Assembly: GCA_900316845.1 (NCBI GenBank)
Contig: ONEG01000008.1
Span: forward strand, 47,507 to 111,506
Source: an uncultured Bacteroidales bacterium
Lineage (GTDB): Bacteria; Bacteroidota; Bacteroidia; Bacteroidales; Paludibacteraceae
DNA: 64,000 bases
Direction: 5' to 3'
Part shown: one piece after another, positions 1 to 8,404 of the stretch
Layout of the letters: each line of letters starts with the position of its first letter
Numbering within the stretch: position 1 is the stretch's first letter
Position numbers and translations under genes: made by a program
Notes under the pieces: generated by a model
Told to the model about the DNA's origin: nothing
Seen by the model: only the letters and a program-made list of their open reading frames with translations
Database searches by the model: none

Positions 1-1
1 T

Positions 2-754
2 GTGAAAGGCGAGACCTGGTATGAGTTAGGCGCAACGACGATGCCTTGGTTCATGCTCGAGTACGAAGAGGAGCACCGGCCTGTCTATGAGCAAGTGCTG
101 AATCTCACTCTTTCGCAGCGAAATGAGATCTGGCAGGCGCTGGTTCGCAACTACGAACCCGAGAACCGGCAATACCTCTATAATTTCGTCTTTGACAACT
201 GCGCCACACGGCCTTACTTGTTGATACAGAAGGCTTTAGGCGACACTATCCATTCGGACTACACCGGCTTTACCGGCACTACTTACCGCCGTTTCATCCG
301 CCGTTATACAGGCTCTATGACTTGGGCGAACGCGGGCATCAACCTGCTCTTCGGTCCCAAAGCCGACAAACCGATGAGTAGCGACCAGCGGCTCTTCCTG
401 CCCGAAGAACTTATGCTCTACTTGGCGCAAGCGCGCTTAAGCGACGGCACTCCGCTGGTTCGCGAAGGACAGATCGGCGCCTTCGAACGGCCGCACACGC
501 CGTGGTACGCCTCATGGCCTTTCGGTTTAGTTCTCTATTTCCTTTTCGTGGCTGGCATCAGTTATTGGGACCGCCGCCGCATGAAACGCTCAAGGTGGCT
601 GGAGATAGTTGTCGGCATCCCGTATATACTACTGCTGATTTTAGTGACGTTTTTGACATTTTTCTCCTGCCATCCGCTCGTCGGATTCGGATGGAGATTG
701 TTAATCCTTCCTTTGACACATCTATGCGCAAGATTCATATATATATTACGTTAA
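2..754 (+). CDS. DUF4105 (Lnb-type) membrane protein, 5' end cut by window
   Basis: The open frame runs in from the left edge, so the true N-terminus is missing and the GTG at position 2 need not be the start. The first 110 residues match the DUF4105 / Lnb N-terminal periplasmic domain, including the FDNCATR segment around residue 65 with its conserved Asn-Cys. The C-terminal third has two or three hydrophobic membrane segments (about residues 175-190, 203-222 and 228-245) separated by a basic loop. DUF4105 proteins are envelope proteins, some linked to lipoprotein acylation, but no activity is assigned here. The last 31 nt overlap the start of the next gene, suggesting translational coupling. 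Confidence 0.75.
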   Translation: MKGETWYELGATTMPWFMLEYEEEHRPVYEQVLNLTLSQRNEIWQALVRNYEPENRQYLYNFVFDNCATRPYLLIQKALGDTIHSDYTGFTGTTYRRFIRRYTGSMTWANAGINLLFGPKADKPMSSDQRLFLPEELMLYLAQARLSDGTPLVREGQIGAFERPHTPWYASWPFGLVLYFLFVAGISYWDRRRMKRSRWLEIVVGIPYILLLILVTFLTFFSCHPLVGFGWRLLILPLTHLCARFIYILR

Positions 755-2184
755 TAGCCCTCCTGACGGCTCTTCCGCTGTTCGCAGCCCCGCGGCTGAC
801 GGTAGTCGCTGTCGTGGACGGACTGACTTCCGAAAACCTCGCAACCTTGCGGCCGTACTGGCAACAAGGCGGTCTCCGCACACTCAGTGAGGAGGCTTTC
901 CAGACCCGCGTCACGTATCCTCATCTCGTCTTCGGAGGCAATGAGACGACCGCGACGCTCATGACAGGTGTCACCCCGGACCGGCATGGTTATACCACCG
1001 ACCTGTATTTCTCCCGCTCCGACAGAAAGACCCACTCCATGCTCGAAGATCCCTCTGTCAGGGGTATCGGCACGCAGGAGCATCTCTCCGCCAAAGCCCT
1101 GCTCTCGCAGACCATGACGGATCGCATGCGGCTCAGCTATCCTTCCGCGAAGATCTACGCTATCGGCATTCAGGGTCCCACGACCATCCTTCTGGCGGGT
1201 CACTGTGCCAACGCGTGTTGTTGGCTCAGCGAGAAAGAGCTGCAATGGGTAGCTACTGCGGCTTACACAGAGGGCCTGCCTTCTTCCGCCTATGAGCAGA
1301 ACAAGATGATGCGCGTCTCTTCCATGGCGGCCCGACAATGGACTCCGCGCATGGATATTCTCACCTATACTTCCCCCACGGAGCAAGAGCGTAAGAAAAG
1401 TTTCTTGTACGACGTGAAGGACGTACTCCTGCATTCGCCCGAAGCGAACACCTTAGTTATCGAACTGGCGTTGGCGATCCAGCGGGACGAGAAACTCGGC
1501 ATGGATGCCACGCCGGACATGCTCATGCTGCAGCTCAACACTCTGAGTCCCACCGCACAATCCGACCGCATCGCCTCTGCCGAACACGAAGATATGTACC
1601 TCCGCCTCAATCAGGACTTAGGCTTCCTCATGGAGCAGTTGGACAAACGTATCGGCCGCAGCAACTACCAGATTCTCGTGGTCGGCAGACCTATCAAAGG
1701 CACGGACGCGCAGACCCTGAGCGACATTCACATGCCTGTGCATACTTTCAACGCCGACCGCGCTGCAGCCCTCACCGGCACGTATCTCATGGCGCTTTAC
1801 GGACACGAGCGATGGGTCGATGGTGTCTATGGACAGTCCATCTACCTCAACCGAACCCTCATCGAGCAGAAACGCCTGAACTTAGAGACCCTGCAACGCC
1901 AAGTGGCGAATTTCCTCATGGATTTTGAGGGAGTGCAGATTGCCATGCCGGGCCACGAAGCTATGAACTATCCTTATCTGGGTTCATCCCTCTGCAAGCG
2001 CCACACCGGCGATGTGGTTTATCTACTCCAACCCGGATGGCGGATGATGCAGGATGAGAAAAAGACCGTGGATCACGTCATCGACGACAACCCTGCCTCG
2101 CCCCTTTTGCTCTGGAGCGGAGCTATCCGGCCTATGCCGCAAGGAAACCTCGATGCCACCGGCGTCGCAGAACTCATCTTTTGA
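724..2184 (+). CDS. Secreted alkaline-phosphatase-fold protein, predicted pseudoenzyme
   Basis: 486 residues from ATG 724, chosen because a clean signal peptide follows (MRKIHIYITLIALLTALPLF, cut near AAP). The frame is open further upstream, but only inside the preceding gene. The body follows PafA-type alkaline phosphatases of Bacteroidetes: VVDGLT near the mature N-terminus, the nucleophile region NETTATLMTG, LLAGHCANACCW, and a DMYLRLNQDLGFLMEQLD helix. Residues that make the family catalytic look replaced. The KDR substrate-binding stretch is QGP, the STDxxGH metal motif is NTLSPTA, the TADHG metal motif is VGRPI, and the C-terminal metal His region is DNPASP. The fold call is firm; loss of phosphatase activity is an inference from these substitutions. 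It is probably a periplasmic binding or scaffold protein. Confidence 0.75.
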   Translation: MRKIHIYITLIALLTALPLFAAPRLTVVAVVDGLTSENLATLRPYWQQGGLRTLSEEAFQTRVTYPHLVFGGNETTATLMTGVTPDRHGYTTDLYFSRSDRKTHSMLEDPSVRGIGTQEHLSAKALLSQTMTDRMRLSYPSAKIYAIGIQGPTTILLAGHCANACCWLSEKELQWVATAAYTEGLPSSAYEQNKMMRVSSMAARQWTPRMDILTYTSPTEQERKKSFLYDVKDVLLHSPEANTLVIELALAIQRDEKLGMDATPDMLMLQLNTLSPTAQSDRIASAEHEDMYLRLNQDLGFLMEQLDKRIGRSNYQILVVGRPIKGTDAQTLSDIHMPVHTFNADRAAALTGTYLMALYGHERWVDGVYGQSIYLNRTLIEQKRLNLETLQRQVANFLMDFEGVQIAMPGHEAMNYPYLGSSLCKRHTGDVVYLLQPGWRMMQDEKKTVDHVIDDNPASPLLLWSGAIRPMPQGNLDATGVAELIF

Positions 2185-2185
2185 A

Positions 2186-2243
2186 AAATGACCCATACGG
2201 CAAAGCAGATCGTATGAACGAAGTGAATAAAGAAATAGTAAAT
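2186..2243 (+). repeat. Non-coding copy of a 58-bp direct repeat shared with yggS
   Basis: Positions 2186-2236 are identical to 4960-5010 (51 bp), and after one mismatch a further 6 bp match. Here the copy lies in the gap after the alkaline-phosphatase-like gene; the other copy is coding sequence inside yggS. Both end in the GTAAAT-type junction repeat. Confidence 0.9.
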
Positions 2244-2261
2244 GACTAAATAGTAAATAAT
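2238..2261 (+). repeat. 15-bp junction minisatellite, degenerate copy
   Basis: GTAAATGACTAAATAGTAAAT fills the last bases before the DUF4494 start. It belongs to the GACCAAATGGTAAAT-like family also seen at 5131-5166, 33566-33598, 42101-42130 and 43948-43990. Confidence 0.6.
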
Positions 2262-2678
2262 ATGATTTATCACGAGATTAAAGTTAAGTATGACCGCCAG
2301 ACCGGAGAGGACAACCCCGGCAAAGTAAAAGAGACCTATCTCATAGACGGCGCTGTCAGTTTTGCGGACGCTGAAAACTGCCTCATGGAGGAAATCAAGC
2401 CCTTCATCTTCGGCGATTGCGAAGTGCAGAATTGCAAACGCTCGCAGTTCTTTGAGACGTTTGCCAACCCCGATGGCGCTTTCTGGTACAAAGCACGTGT
2501 GGAGATGATCACCATCGACGGAGAGAAAGAGACGCGTAAGAATGTAGCGGTTCTGATTGAGGCAAACACCCTCACAGACGCCGCAGAAGCACTCAAACAA
2601 GCCCTCAATTCGTATGATTGCGAGTTGATATCCATCGCGAAAACACCGATCGTGGATATCCTCCACGCCGTACAATAA
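2262..2678 (+). CDS. DUF4494 family protein
   Basis: 138 residues, the usual size of the Bacteroidetes-only DUF4494 family. Recognisable parts are the opening MIYHEIKVKYDRQTGEDN, the KVKETYLIDGAVSFADAE stretch and the acidic, aromatic middle (FWYKARVEMITIDGEKE). There is no signal peptide or membrane segment, so it should be cytoplasmic. The function of the family is unknown. The stop codon overlaps the ATG of the next gene by one base (TAATG), the same arrangement used between later genes of this operon, so it is co-transcribed with the lipid acyltransferases. Confidence 0.8.
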   Translation: MIYHEIKVKYDRQTGEDNPGKVKETYLIDGAVSFADAENCLMEEIKPFIFGDCEVQNCKRSQFFETFANPDGAFWYKARVEMITIDGEKETRKNVAVLIEANTLTDAAEALKQALNSYDCELISIAKTPIVDILHAVQ

Positions 2679-3511
2679 TGCCACTGCAGTTCGACATACG
2701 AGCCATTCTTCGGGAGAAAGCACCGAAAGCACATGTGCCGGATTTCCTCATCCGGTATCTGGAGCGCATCGTACATGTGAAGCAGATGAATGCCTTCCTC
2801 CGCAAGTACCCCGACCTGGAGGGTTATGATTTCATCCGCCGCGTGATCGATGAGGAACTTTGCTGTTCCGCCTCCATTGAAGGTATTGAAAACATCCCCA
2901 CCGACGGCAAACCGGTTATCTTCGTTTCCAACCATCCTTTAGGTGGTTTGGACGGCATGATTATCGCGCAGATGATTCACGAGTCCCGAAAAGAGAAGCG
3001 CGAACTCAAAGTCATCGTCAACGAGCTGCTGATGTTCATGAAACCCATCGCAGGCCTTTGGGCACCGGTCAACAAAACCGGTTCGCTGAGCAAGGAACAG
3101 GTCCTTCAGCAACAAGCCATGTGGGAATCCGAGACAGACGTCTTGACCTTTCCCGCGGGCGCATGCAGCCGCCTCCAACGCATCAACCATACATGGTCGA
3201 TCCAGGACCTGGAATGGCAAAAGAACTTCATCCAGCGGGCCCGGGAGTACCGGCGGGACATAGTGCCCATCTATTTTGAGGGGAAAAACAGCCGCTTCTT
3301 CTACGCACTCGCGTACATCCGCAAACTGCTGCGTATTCCTGTCAATATCGAGATGCTCTACCTCGTGGACGAGATGTACGGCGCGCATGGTAAACACTTC
3401 CGCGTGCATGTCCTGCCGCCTATACCCTATACCACTTTTGATAATTCGAAAACACCCAAACAATGGGCTCAATATGTAAAATCTATTGTATATGCAAGCA
3501 ATAATTCCTGA
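2678..3511 (+). CDS. glsA: PlsC-type O-acyltransferase, probable glycine/ornithine lipid synthase subunit
   Basis: 277 residues from ATG 2678, which overlaps the DUF4494 stop. The acyltransferase HX4D motif is visible as SNHPLGGLDG (about residues 88-97) and the second glycerolipid acyltransferase block as FPAGACSR. It transfers an acyl chain from a thioester donor to a hydroxyl. Placed directly before a hemolysin-type GNAT N-acyltransferase, it matches the GlsA half of the Bacteroides glycine-lipid pathway, which esterifies the hydroxy-fatty acid of N-acyl-glycine. The equivalent OlsA acts on ornithine lipids, and the sequence alone does not say which amino acid is used. It is expected at the inner face of the cytoplasmic membrane. 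Confidence 0.72.
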   Translation: MPLQFDIRAILREKAPKAHVPDFLIRYLERIVHVKQMNAFLRKYPDLEGYDFIRRVIDEELCCSASIEGIENIPTDGKPVIFVSNHPLGGLDGMIIAQMIHESRKEKRELKVIVNELLMFMKPIAGLWAPVNKTGSLSKEQVLQQQAMWESETDVLTFPAGACSRLQRINHTWSIQDLEWQKNFIQRAREYRRDIVPIYFEGKNSRFFYALAYIRKLLRIPVNIEMLYLVDEMYGAHGKHFRVHVLPPIPYTTFDNSKTPKQWAQYVKSIVYASNNS

Positions 3512-4415
3512 AGTTGACAGAGACCTCCTGGAGAAGGAGCTGGAGGGGCATTTGCTCCGTCCGTCCAACAAGGCGGACAACCTCATCTATGACATCACTT
3601 CGCACGAATGCCCCAACGTCATGCGTGAGATTGCGCGGCTGCGCGAAATCAGCTACCGCGACGGTGGAGGAGCTACCGGGCGGGAGATGGATATAGATGA
3701 GATGGACACGATGCCCAAACCCTATCACCAACTCCTCGTCTGGGATCCGACCAACAGACAGATCATCGGCGGCTACCGGTACCTCTTTGGCAGCGAAGCG
3801 GAGATTCGAGACGGACAACCGTTCATCACCTCCGCTCACCTCTTCCATTACTCGGAGCGCTTTATCCGCGACTACCTGCCCAAGACCATTGAGTTCGGCA
3901 GGGCGTTCGTCCAGCCGATGTACCAGAAACGCGAAATGGGTGTCAAGGCGCTCTTTGCCTTGGATAACATCTGGGACGGTATTGGCGCAATCATGCACAA
4001 CCACCCGCAGCTCCAGTACATGATCGGCAAAGTGACCATCTACCCGGACTACAACGCCACGGCGCGCGAGTTGATTTACGCTTATCTCGACCGTTTCCAC
4101 CGAGGTGAAGAAGGACTCATCGCACCCTATCACCCGCTGCCGTTGCCGACGATCGACAAGCCCTTTGAGGGCACCGATCCGCAGGAGAACTACCATATTC
4201 TCCAGCATGCCGTGCGCGAGCAAGGGACCGTCATTCCGCCTATGTTCTCCGCCTATCTCAACATCACCAACGACCTGCAGTTCTTCGGCAATGCCATTAA
4301 CGACGAGCTGGCAAATGTCTATGAGACAGGAATCATGGTGGACCTCAACACCGTCTATCAGGAGAAAAAAGAACGCTATATCACACCGTATATCCAATGG
4401 CTGAACCAACAATAA
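3492..4415 (+). CDS. glsB: GNAT-type N-acyltransferase (GlsB/OlsB-like)
   Basis: 307 residues. ATG 3492 is preferred to the in-frame TTG at 3486; either overlaps the previous gene by 20-26 nt. The protein belongs to the hemolysin/OlsB-like branch of acyl-ACP-dependent GNAT enzymes: an EIARLREISYR segment near residue 40, then QLLVWDPTNRQIIGGYRYLFG, then LPKTIEFGRAFVQPMYQKRE. The expected reaction is N-acylation of an amino-acid headgroup (glycine in Bacteroides) by 3-hydroxyacyl-ACP. Pairing with the PlsC-type partner just upstream supports this. It is cytoplasmic or membrane-peripheral. Confidence 0.72.
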   Translation: MQAIIPEVDRDLLEKELEGHLLRPSNKADNLIYDITSHECPNVMREIARLREISYRDGGGATGREMDIDEMDTMPKPYHQLLVWDPTNRQIIGGYRYLFGSEAEIRDGQPFITSAHLFHYSERFIRDYLPKTIEFGRAFVQPMYQKREMGVKALFALDNIWDGIGAIMHNHPQLQYMIGKVTIYPDYNATARELIYAYLDRFHRGEEGLIAPYHPLPLPTIDKPFEGTDPQENYHILQHAVREQGTVIPPMFSAYLNITNDLQFFGNAINDELANVYETGIMVDLNTVYQEKKERYITPYIQWLNQQ

Positions 4416-5131
4416 TGCCGACGGACTTCTCTATTACTAATAATATACGGAACGTGCGTGCGCATATACCCGCGCACGTCACGCTCGTGTGCGTGAGTAA
4501 GTTCCACCCCGTAGAGGCGATTCGCGAAGCGTACGACGCCGGAGAGCGACATTTCGGCGAGAGCAGAGTCCAGGAACTCAAACAAAAGGTCCCGCTCCTG
4601 CCCGACGACATCCACTGGCATTTCATCGGACATCTCCAGACCAACAAAGTGCGCGACCTGCTCAAACTCCGCCCATACCTCATCCACTCCGTGGACTCCG
4701 AACGACTCTTGAATGCACTCAACGAAGAGGCGATCAAACAAGGAATCGTCCAAAATATCCTGCTCGAAATCCACGTAGCCAAAGAAGAGACAAAAACGGG
4801 GTTAAGTAAGACTCAAGTAAGACTAATCCTAGACCATAGCGCTACTGTTTGGCATGGATTACGCATCGTTGGACTCATGGCGATGGCGACAAACACCGAC
4901 GACGAAACCGAAATCCGCCGCTGCTTCGAAGAGGCTGCAAAATGTCTAAATGACGCAATAAATGACCCATACGGCAAAGCAGATCGTATGAACGAAGTGA
5001 ATAAAGAAATGGTAAATAACCCAGCGATCCTCTCCATGGGCATGTCCGATGACTACCGGATAGCTATTGAGTGCGGCTCCAACATGGTTCGCATCGGCTC
5101 GACCATCTTCGGCGAAAGGACATATAAATGA
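4415..5131 (+). CDS. yggS: YggS/PLPBP pyridoxal-phosphate homeostasis protein
   Basis: 238 residues from ATG 4415 (TAATG overlap with the previous stop). An in-frame ATG at 4397 exists, but family alignments fit the shorter form. The PLP-binding lysine is in VSKFHP (K29), followed by GERHFGESRVQE, IHWHFIGHLQTNK and the C-terminal LSMGMSDDYRIAIECGSN and MVRIGSTIFG blocks. The protein is an alpha/beta barrel without enzyme activity that buffers PLP. Two segments look inserted: residues about 131-142, an 11-bp tandem repeat, and residues about 183-200, a 51-bp stretch repeated outside the gene. Both lie in loops, so the fold is probably intact. Confidence 0.9.
   Translation: MPTDFSITNNIRNVRAHIPAHVTLVCVSKFHPVEAIREAYDAGERHFGESRVQELKQKVPLLPDDIHWHFIGHLQTNKVRDLLKLRPYLIHSVDSERLLNALNEEAIKQGIVQNILLEIHVAKEETKTGLSKTQVRLILDHSATVWHGLRIVGLMAMATNTDDETEIRRCFEEAAKCLNDAINDPYGKADRMNEVNKEMVNNPAILSMGMSDDYRIAIECGSNMVRIGSTIFGERTYK
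4804..4838 (+). repeat. 11-bp tandem repeat plus 28-bp sequence shared with rimO
   Basis: AAGTAAGACTC at 4804-4814 is followed by AAGTAAGACTA at 4815-4825. Positions 4811-4838 match 33969-33996 inside rimO at 27 of 28 bases, but the two genes read the sequence in different frames. Confidence 0.85.
4960..5017 (+). repeat. Coding copy of the 58-bp direct repeat
   Basis: Identical to 2186-2236 over 51 bp. Translated within yggS as NDPYGKADRMNEVNKEMVNN, a stretch that interrupts the usual short linker before the LSMGMS motif. Confidence 0.9.
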
Positions 5132-5850
5132 TAAATGACAAAATGGTAAATGATAAAATGGTAAATAGTCAAAAAATACGTGCAGTATTTTTTGACCAAG
5201 ATGGTGTGCTTTTTGACTCCATGCCTTGCCATGCCAAGGCTTGGGAGATGGCGATGAACGAGAACGGAGTGCCTTATACCGCCATGGACTGTTACCGCAA
5301 CGAGGGCAGAACCGGTCCCGGCGTCATCAACGAGATCTACCAGCGCCTCCACGGTACCGACGCGCCGCAGGAACTGATCGACCACATATACGATACCAAG
5401 TCCCATTATTTCCTCCAACTCAATAAAGGCGAACTACCCGCACTCATTCCCGGGGTGCGCGATGTGCTGCAATACCTGCACAAGAACGGCATCCAATGTT
5501 GGGTCGTTACCGGTTCGGGCCAACGGAACCTCATCAATTCGCTCAACGACACTTTCGATGGGGTCTTCACGGGCATCATCTCTGCCTTTGATGTGAAGTA
5601 CGGCAAGCCGAATCCCGAACCGTACCTCAAAGCCTGGGAGCGTTCCGGTTTCAAAAAAGAGGAATGTATGGTGGTGGAGAATGCTCCTTTGGGAACGCGT
5701 GCCGCGAAAGCCGCAGGACTCTTCACTTGCGCCGTGAATACAGGTATTCTGCCCGACGCTGACTTGGAAGCGGAGCACGCCGACAAAGTCTTCCCGAACA
5801 TGGCGGCGCTTCTCAAATGGCTGCAAGATTCTGCCATTTTGTCAGTTTGA
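5128..5850 (+). CDS. HAD-superfamily phosphatase/phosphomutase-like
   Basis: 240 residues. Motif I is FFDQDGVLF (D23, D25), the Ser/Thr motif is VVTGSG, the lysine motif is KYGKPNPEPYLKA and the acidic motif VVENAPLG. This arrangement is typical of subfamily I HADs such as beta-phosphoglucomutase or 2-deoxyglucose-6-phosphatase. Substrate is unknown. The first 14 residues (MINDKMVNDKMVNS) are translated from a 15-bp minisatellite, so true initiation may be at 5128, 5143 or 5158. The ATGA overlap with yggS supports 5128 and coupling. Confidence 0.85.
   Translation: MINDKMVNDKMVNSQKIRAVFFDQDGVLFDSMPCHAKAWEMAMNENGVPYTAMDCYRNEGRTGPGVINEIYQRLHGTDAPQELIDHIYDTKSHYFLQLNKGELPALIPGVRDVLQYLHKNGIQCWVVTGSGQRNLINSLNDTFDGVFTGIISAFDVKYGKPNPEPYLKAWERSGFKKEECMVVENAPLGTRAAKAAGLFTCAVNTGILPDADLEAEHADKVFPNMAALLKWLQDSAILSV
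5131..5166 (+). repeat. 15-bp minisatellite encoding the HAD N-terminus
   Basis: Two units of GACAAAATGGTAAAT / GATAAAATGGTAAAT, read in frame as NDKMV NDKMV. Same family as the junction repeats elsewhere in the window. Confidence 0.85.
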
Positions 5851-5892
5851 ACCCGTTTGGAACATAGTTTGTGTATTGTTTAGTGAACTAGT

Positions 5893-5924
5893 ACTCTAGT
5901 ACCCTAGAACTCTAGTACCCTAGT
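5893..5924 (+). repeat. 16-bp tandem repeat upstream of clpB
   Basis: Two units, ACTCTAGTACCCTAGA then ACTCTAGTACCCTAGT, fill the short gap before clpB. No recognisable -7 box overlaps them. Confidence 0.85.
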
Positions 5925-5950
5925 AAATTATAACTAAACGATATACAACT

Positions 5951-8023
5951 ATGAACACGAACAATTACAATTCCAACAACCAGAACGAGAACCTCAAGAA
6001 GTTCGCTATCAACCTCTGTGAGCGGGCTCGAGAGGGGAAGTTAGACCCCGTCATCGGACGTGATGACGAGATCCGGCGTGTGCTCCAGATCCTGAGCCGC
6101 CGTACGAAGAACAACCCGATTCTCATCGGCGAACCGGGTGTCGGTAAGACTGCCATCGCGGAAGGCCTCGCCCATCGTATCGTACGCGGCGATGTGCCCG
6201 AGAACCTGAAAAAGAAACAAATCTACTCCCTCGATATGGGTGCCCTGATTGCGGGTGCGAAGTACCAGGGTGAGTTTGAGGAACGACTCAAAGGCGTCGT
6301 CAACGAAGTAGTGGCGGCGGCCGGAGAAATCATCCTTTTCATCGATGAGATACACACCCTCGTCGGAGCAGGAAAGTCAAGCGGTGCGATGGACGCAGCG
6401 AATATCCTGAAACCGGCTTTGGCACGTGGCGATCTGAGAGCCATCGGTGCTACCACCCTCGATGAGTATCAGAAGTATTTTGAGACCGACAAAGCCCTGG
6501 AGCGGCGGTTCCAGAAAGTCATGGTCGATGAGCCGGACGAGGCGGCGACGATCTCTATCCTCCGTGGTCTGAAAGAGCGCTACGAGACCCACCATAAGGT
6601 GCGTATCAAAGACGATGCCATCATCGCAGCGGTAACCCTCTCCGCGCGGTATATAACCGATCGATTCCTGCCGGATAAGGCGATTGACTTGGTCGATGAA
6701 GCCGCAGCCAAACTGCGTCTCGAGGTGGACTCCAAGCCCGAAGAGATTGATTCGCTCGACCGTCAGATCAAGCAGCTTGAGATCGAGCGCGAAGCGATTA
6801 AGCGCGATAAGGACGAAGTCAAACTCAAAGCCATTGAAGCACAGTTGACGGAGCTGAAAAAGCAATCCGACGAACTCAACGCACGCTGGAACAAAGAGAA
6901 AGGATACGTGGCTACCATCCAGAATGAGAAAGCACGTATCGAGACCCTCAAACACCAGGCGGAAGTAGCCGAGCGCGAAGGCGATTACGGCAAGGTAGCG
7001 GAGATCCGGTACAGCCAGATTCCTGCCGCCGAAGCGAACATCAAAGCCGCTCAGGACACCCTGCATCAGCTCGGTACCGATTCCCTCATCAAAGAGGAAG
7101 TCGATGAAGACGATATCGCCGAAGTAGTAGCTCGTTGGACGGGTATTCCGGTTGCAAAGATGATGCAATCCGAGCGCGACAAACTGCTCCATCTGGAGGA
7201 AGAGCTCCATAAACGTGTCATCGGCCAAGACCAAGCCATTGAAGCGGTCTCCGACGCTATCCGGCGTAGCCGTGCTGGGCTCCAGGATCCCAAACGTCCT
7301 ATCGGTTCGTTCATCTTCCTTGGTACCACCGGTGTCGGTAAGACCGAGTTGGCGAAAGCCCTTGCGGATTACCTCTTCGACGACGAGAATATGATGACGC
7401 GTATCGATATGTCCGAGTACCAGGAGAAGTTCTCCGCGACGCGACTCATCGGTGCGCCTCCGGGATACGTGGGCTACGATGAAGGCGGACAGCTGACCGA
7501 AGCCATCCGGCGTAAACCCTACTCCGTCGTCCTCTTCGATGAGATAGAGAAAGCGCACCCCGATGTCTTCAACGTCCTGCTGCAAGTGCTCGATGACGGT
7601 CGTCTGACGGATAACAAAGGTCGTTTGGTCAATTTCAAGAACACCTTGATTATCATGACTTCCAACCTCACGGAGGAGCAACTCCGCGCACAGGTTCGAC
7701 CGGAGTTCATCAACCGTATCGATGAGATCATCCACTTCTCTGAACTGACCGAGTCGGATATCAAAGCAGTCGTCGGTCTGCAAGTGAGCCGCATCCACAA
7801 GATGCTCGAAGAGCAGGGTATCGACCTCCGCGTCACGGACGACGCGATCAACTATATCGCCAAGGAAGGATACGACCCGCAGTTCGGCGCACGGCCTGTC
7901 AAGAGAGCCCTCCAGCGCCTCGTCCTCAACGAGCTGTCCAAGGCCATCATCGGCGGCAGAGTAGATCAATCCAAACCCGTCATCGTCGAGCTCCGCGACG
8001 GCGAACTCAAGTTCCGCAACTAA
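5951..8023 (+). CDS. clpB: ClpB-type disaggregase lacking the N-domain
   Basis: 690 residues against about 860 for Bacteroidetes ClpB. The substrate-binding N-domain is absent: an Asn-rich leader ([17 protein letters not shown]) leads straight into the first AAA module. D1 has Walker A GEPGVGKT (60-67) and Walker B LFIDEIHT. The coiled-coil M-domain (about 260-385) that recruits DnaK is complete. D2 has Walker A GTTGVGKT (about 457), the pore loop GYVGYDEGG and LFDEIEKA. In D2 about 30 residues usually found between TSNL and RPEF are missing. It should still form an ATP-driven hexamer that extracts aggregated proteins, resembling the short ClpB isoform of E. coli. Confidence 0.93.
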   Translation: MNTNNYNSNNQNENLKKFAINLCERAREGKLDPVIGRDDEIRRVLQILSRRTKNNPILIGEPGVGKTAIAEGLAHRIVRGDVPENLKKKQIYSLDMGALIAGAKYQGEFEERLKGVVNEVVAAAGEIILFIDEIHTLVGAGKSSGAMDAANILKPALARGDLRAIGATTLDEYQKYFETDKALERRFQKVMVDEPDEAATISILRGLKERYETHHKVRIKDDAIIAAVTLSARYITDRFLPDKAIDLVDEAAAKLRLEVDSKPEEIDSLDRQIKQLEIEREAIKRDKDEVKLKAIEAQLTELKKQSDELNARWNKEKGYVATIQNEKARIETLKHQAEVAEREGDYGKVAEIRYSQIPAAEANIKAAQDTLHQLGTDSLIKEEVDEDDIAEVVARWTGIPVAKMMQSERDKLLHLEEELHKRVIGQDQAIEAVSDAIRRSRAGLQDPKRPIGSFIFLGTTGVGKTELAKALADYLFDDENMMTRIDMSEYQEKFSATRLIGAPPGYVGYDEGGQLTEAIRRKPYSVVLFDEIEKAHPDVFNVLLQVLDDGRLTDNKGRLVNFKNTLIIMTSNLTEEQLRAQVRPEFINRIDEIIHFSELTESDIKAVVGLQVSRIHKMLEEQGIDLRVTDDAINYIAKEGYDPQFGARPVKRALQRLVLNELSKAIIGGRVDQSKPVIVELRDGELKFRN

Positions 8024-8029
8024 CGGATT

Positions 8030-8052
8030 TTATGGTAGCTTTTTTACCATAA
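8030..8052 (+). terminator. Hairpin after clpB
   Basis: TTATGGTA and TACCATAA pair around a T-rich 7-nt loop. There is no downstream T tract, so it may be an mRNA 3' end stabiliser and not a full terminator. Confidence 0.4.
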
Positions 8053-8120
8053 TCAATCACTAATTTTCAAAAAATGGCATACAAATTTGCGTATGTCATT
8101 TTTTTATGTACCTTTATATA

Positions 8121-8151
8121 CAGAGTTTCGGGAACGAGGCTCTGTTTTTTT
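8121..8151 (+). terminator. Rho-independent terminator, copy 1 of a repeated element
   Basis: CAGAGTTTCG / CGAGGCTCTG form a 10-bp stem with a GGAA loop, followed by seven T. A near-identical element is at 9596-9626. Confidence 0.8.
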
Positions 8152-8215
8152 GTGCCTGCTTTTCTGCCCGTAGATGCATCAAAATATGCAAAAATCAAAA
8201 ATACTACCTTACATA

Positions 8216-8247
8216 TTTGCATATTTCAGAAAAAAGTTGTAATTTTG
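8216..8247 (+). promoter_or_regulatory. Bacteroidetes-type promoter
   Basis: TTTG at 8216-8219 and TAATTTTG at 8240-8247, with an A-rich spacer and the extended TTTGCATAT form of the upstream element. It precedes the WYL remnant and the DUF1016 gene. Confidence 0.8.
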
Positions 8248-8269
8248 CAAGCCATTTGATAAATACGCT

Positions 8270-8404
8270 ATGCCGCAAACGAAACAAAAACTCATACGAC
8301 ATTATGCGCTTGACCGCTGTTTGAAAAATCACAATGTTTTGAATATTGAGAAAACAGGCAAAATGCACGATTTATATAATAGAAATATATTCAACTATGG
8401 CTAA
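8270..8404 (+). pseudogene. N-terminal remnant of a WYL-type regulator
   Basis: A 44-codon frame placed just behind a good promoter. Its first 20 residues (MPQTKQKLIRHYALDRCLKN) resemble the opening of Bacteroidetes WYL/HTH regulators, in which an RY-x-LD-x-C-x-N pattern leads into the helix-turn-helix. After that the frame runs into the sequence before the DUF1016 gene (NHNVLNIEKTGKMHDLY...) and stops 8 nt inside it, so the DNA-binding and WYL domains are gone. A short functional leader peptide is the alternative. The call rests on recognition of a short motif only. Confidence 0.4.

Noticed and set aside
6377-7969. 530-codon open frame on the minus strand inside clpB
   Set aside because: It is fully antisense to a well-conserved gene, has no family resemblance and no promoter; open antisense frames are common in codon-biased genes.
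8074-8259. 61-codon frame after clpB
   Set aside because: It runs through a terminator stem, its T tract and a promoter; composition is not protein-like.
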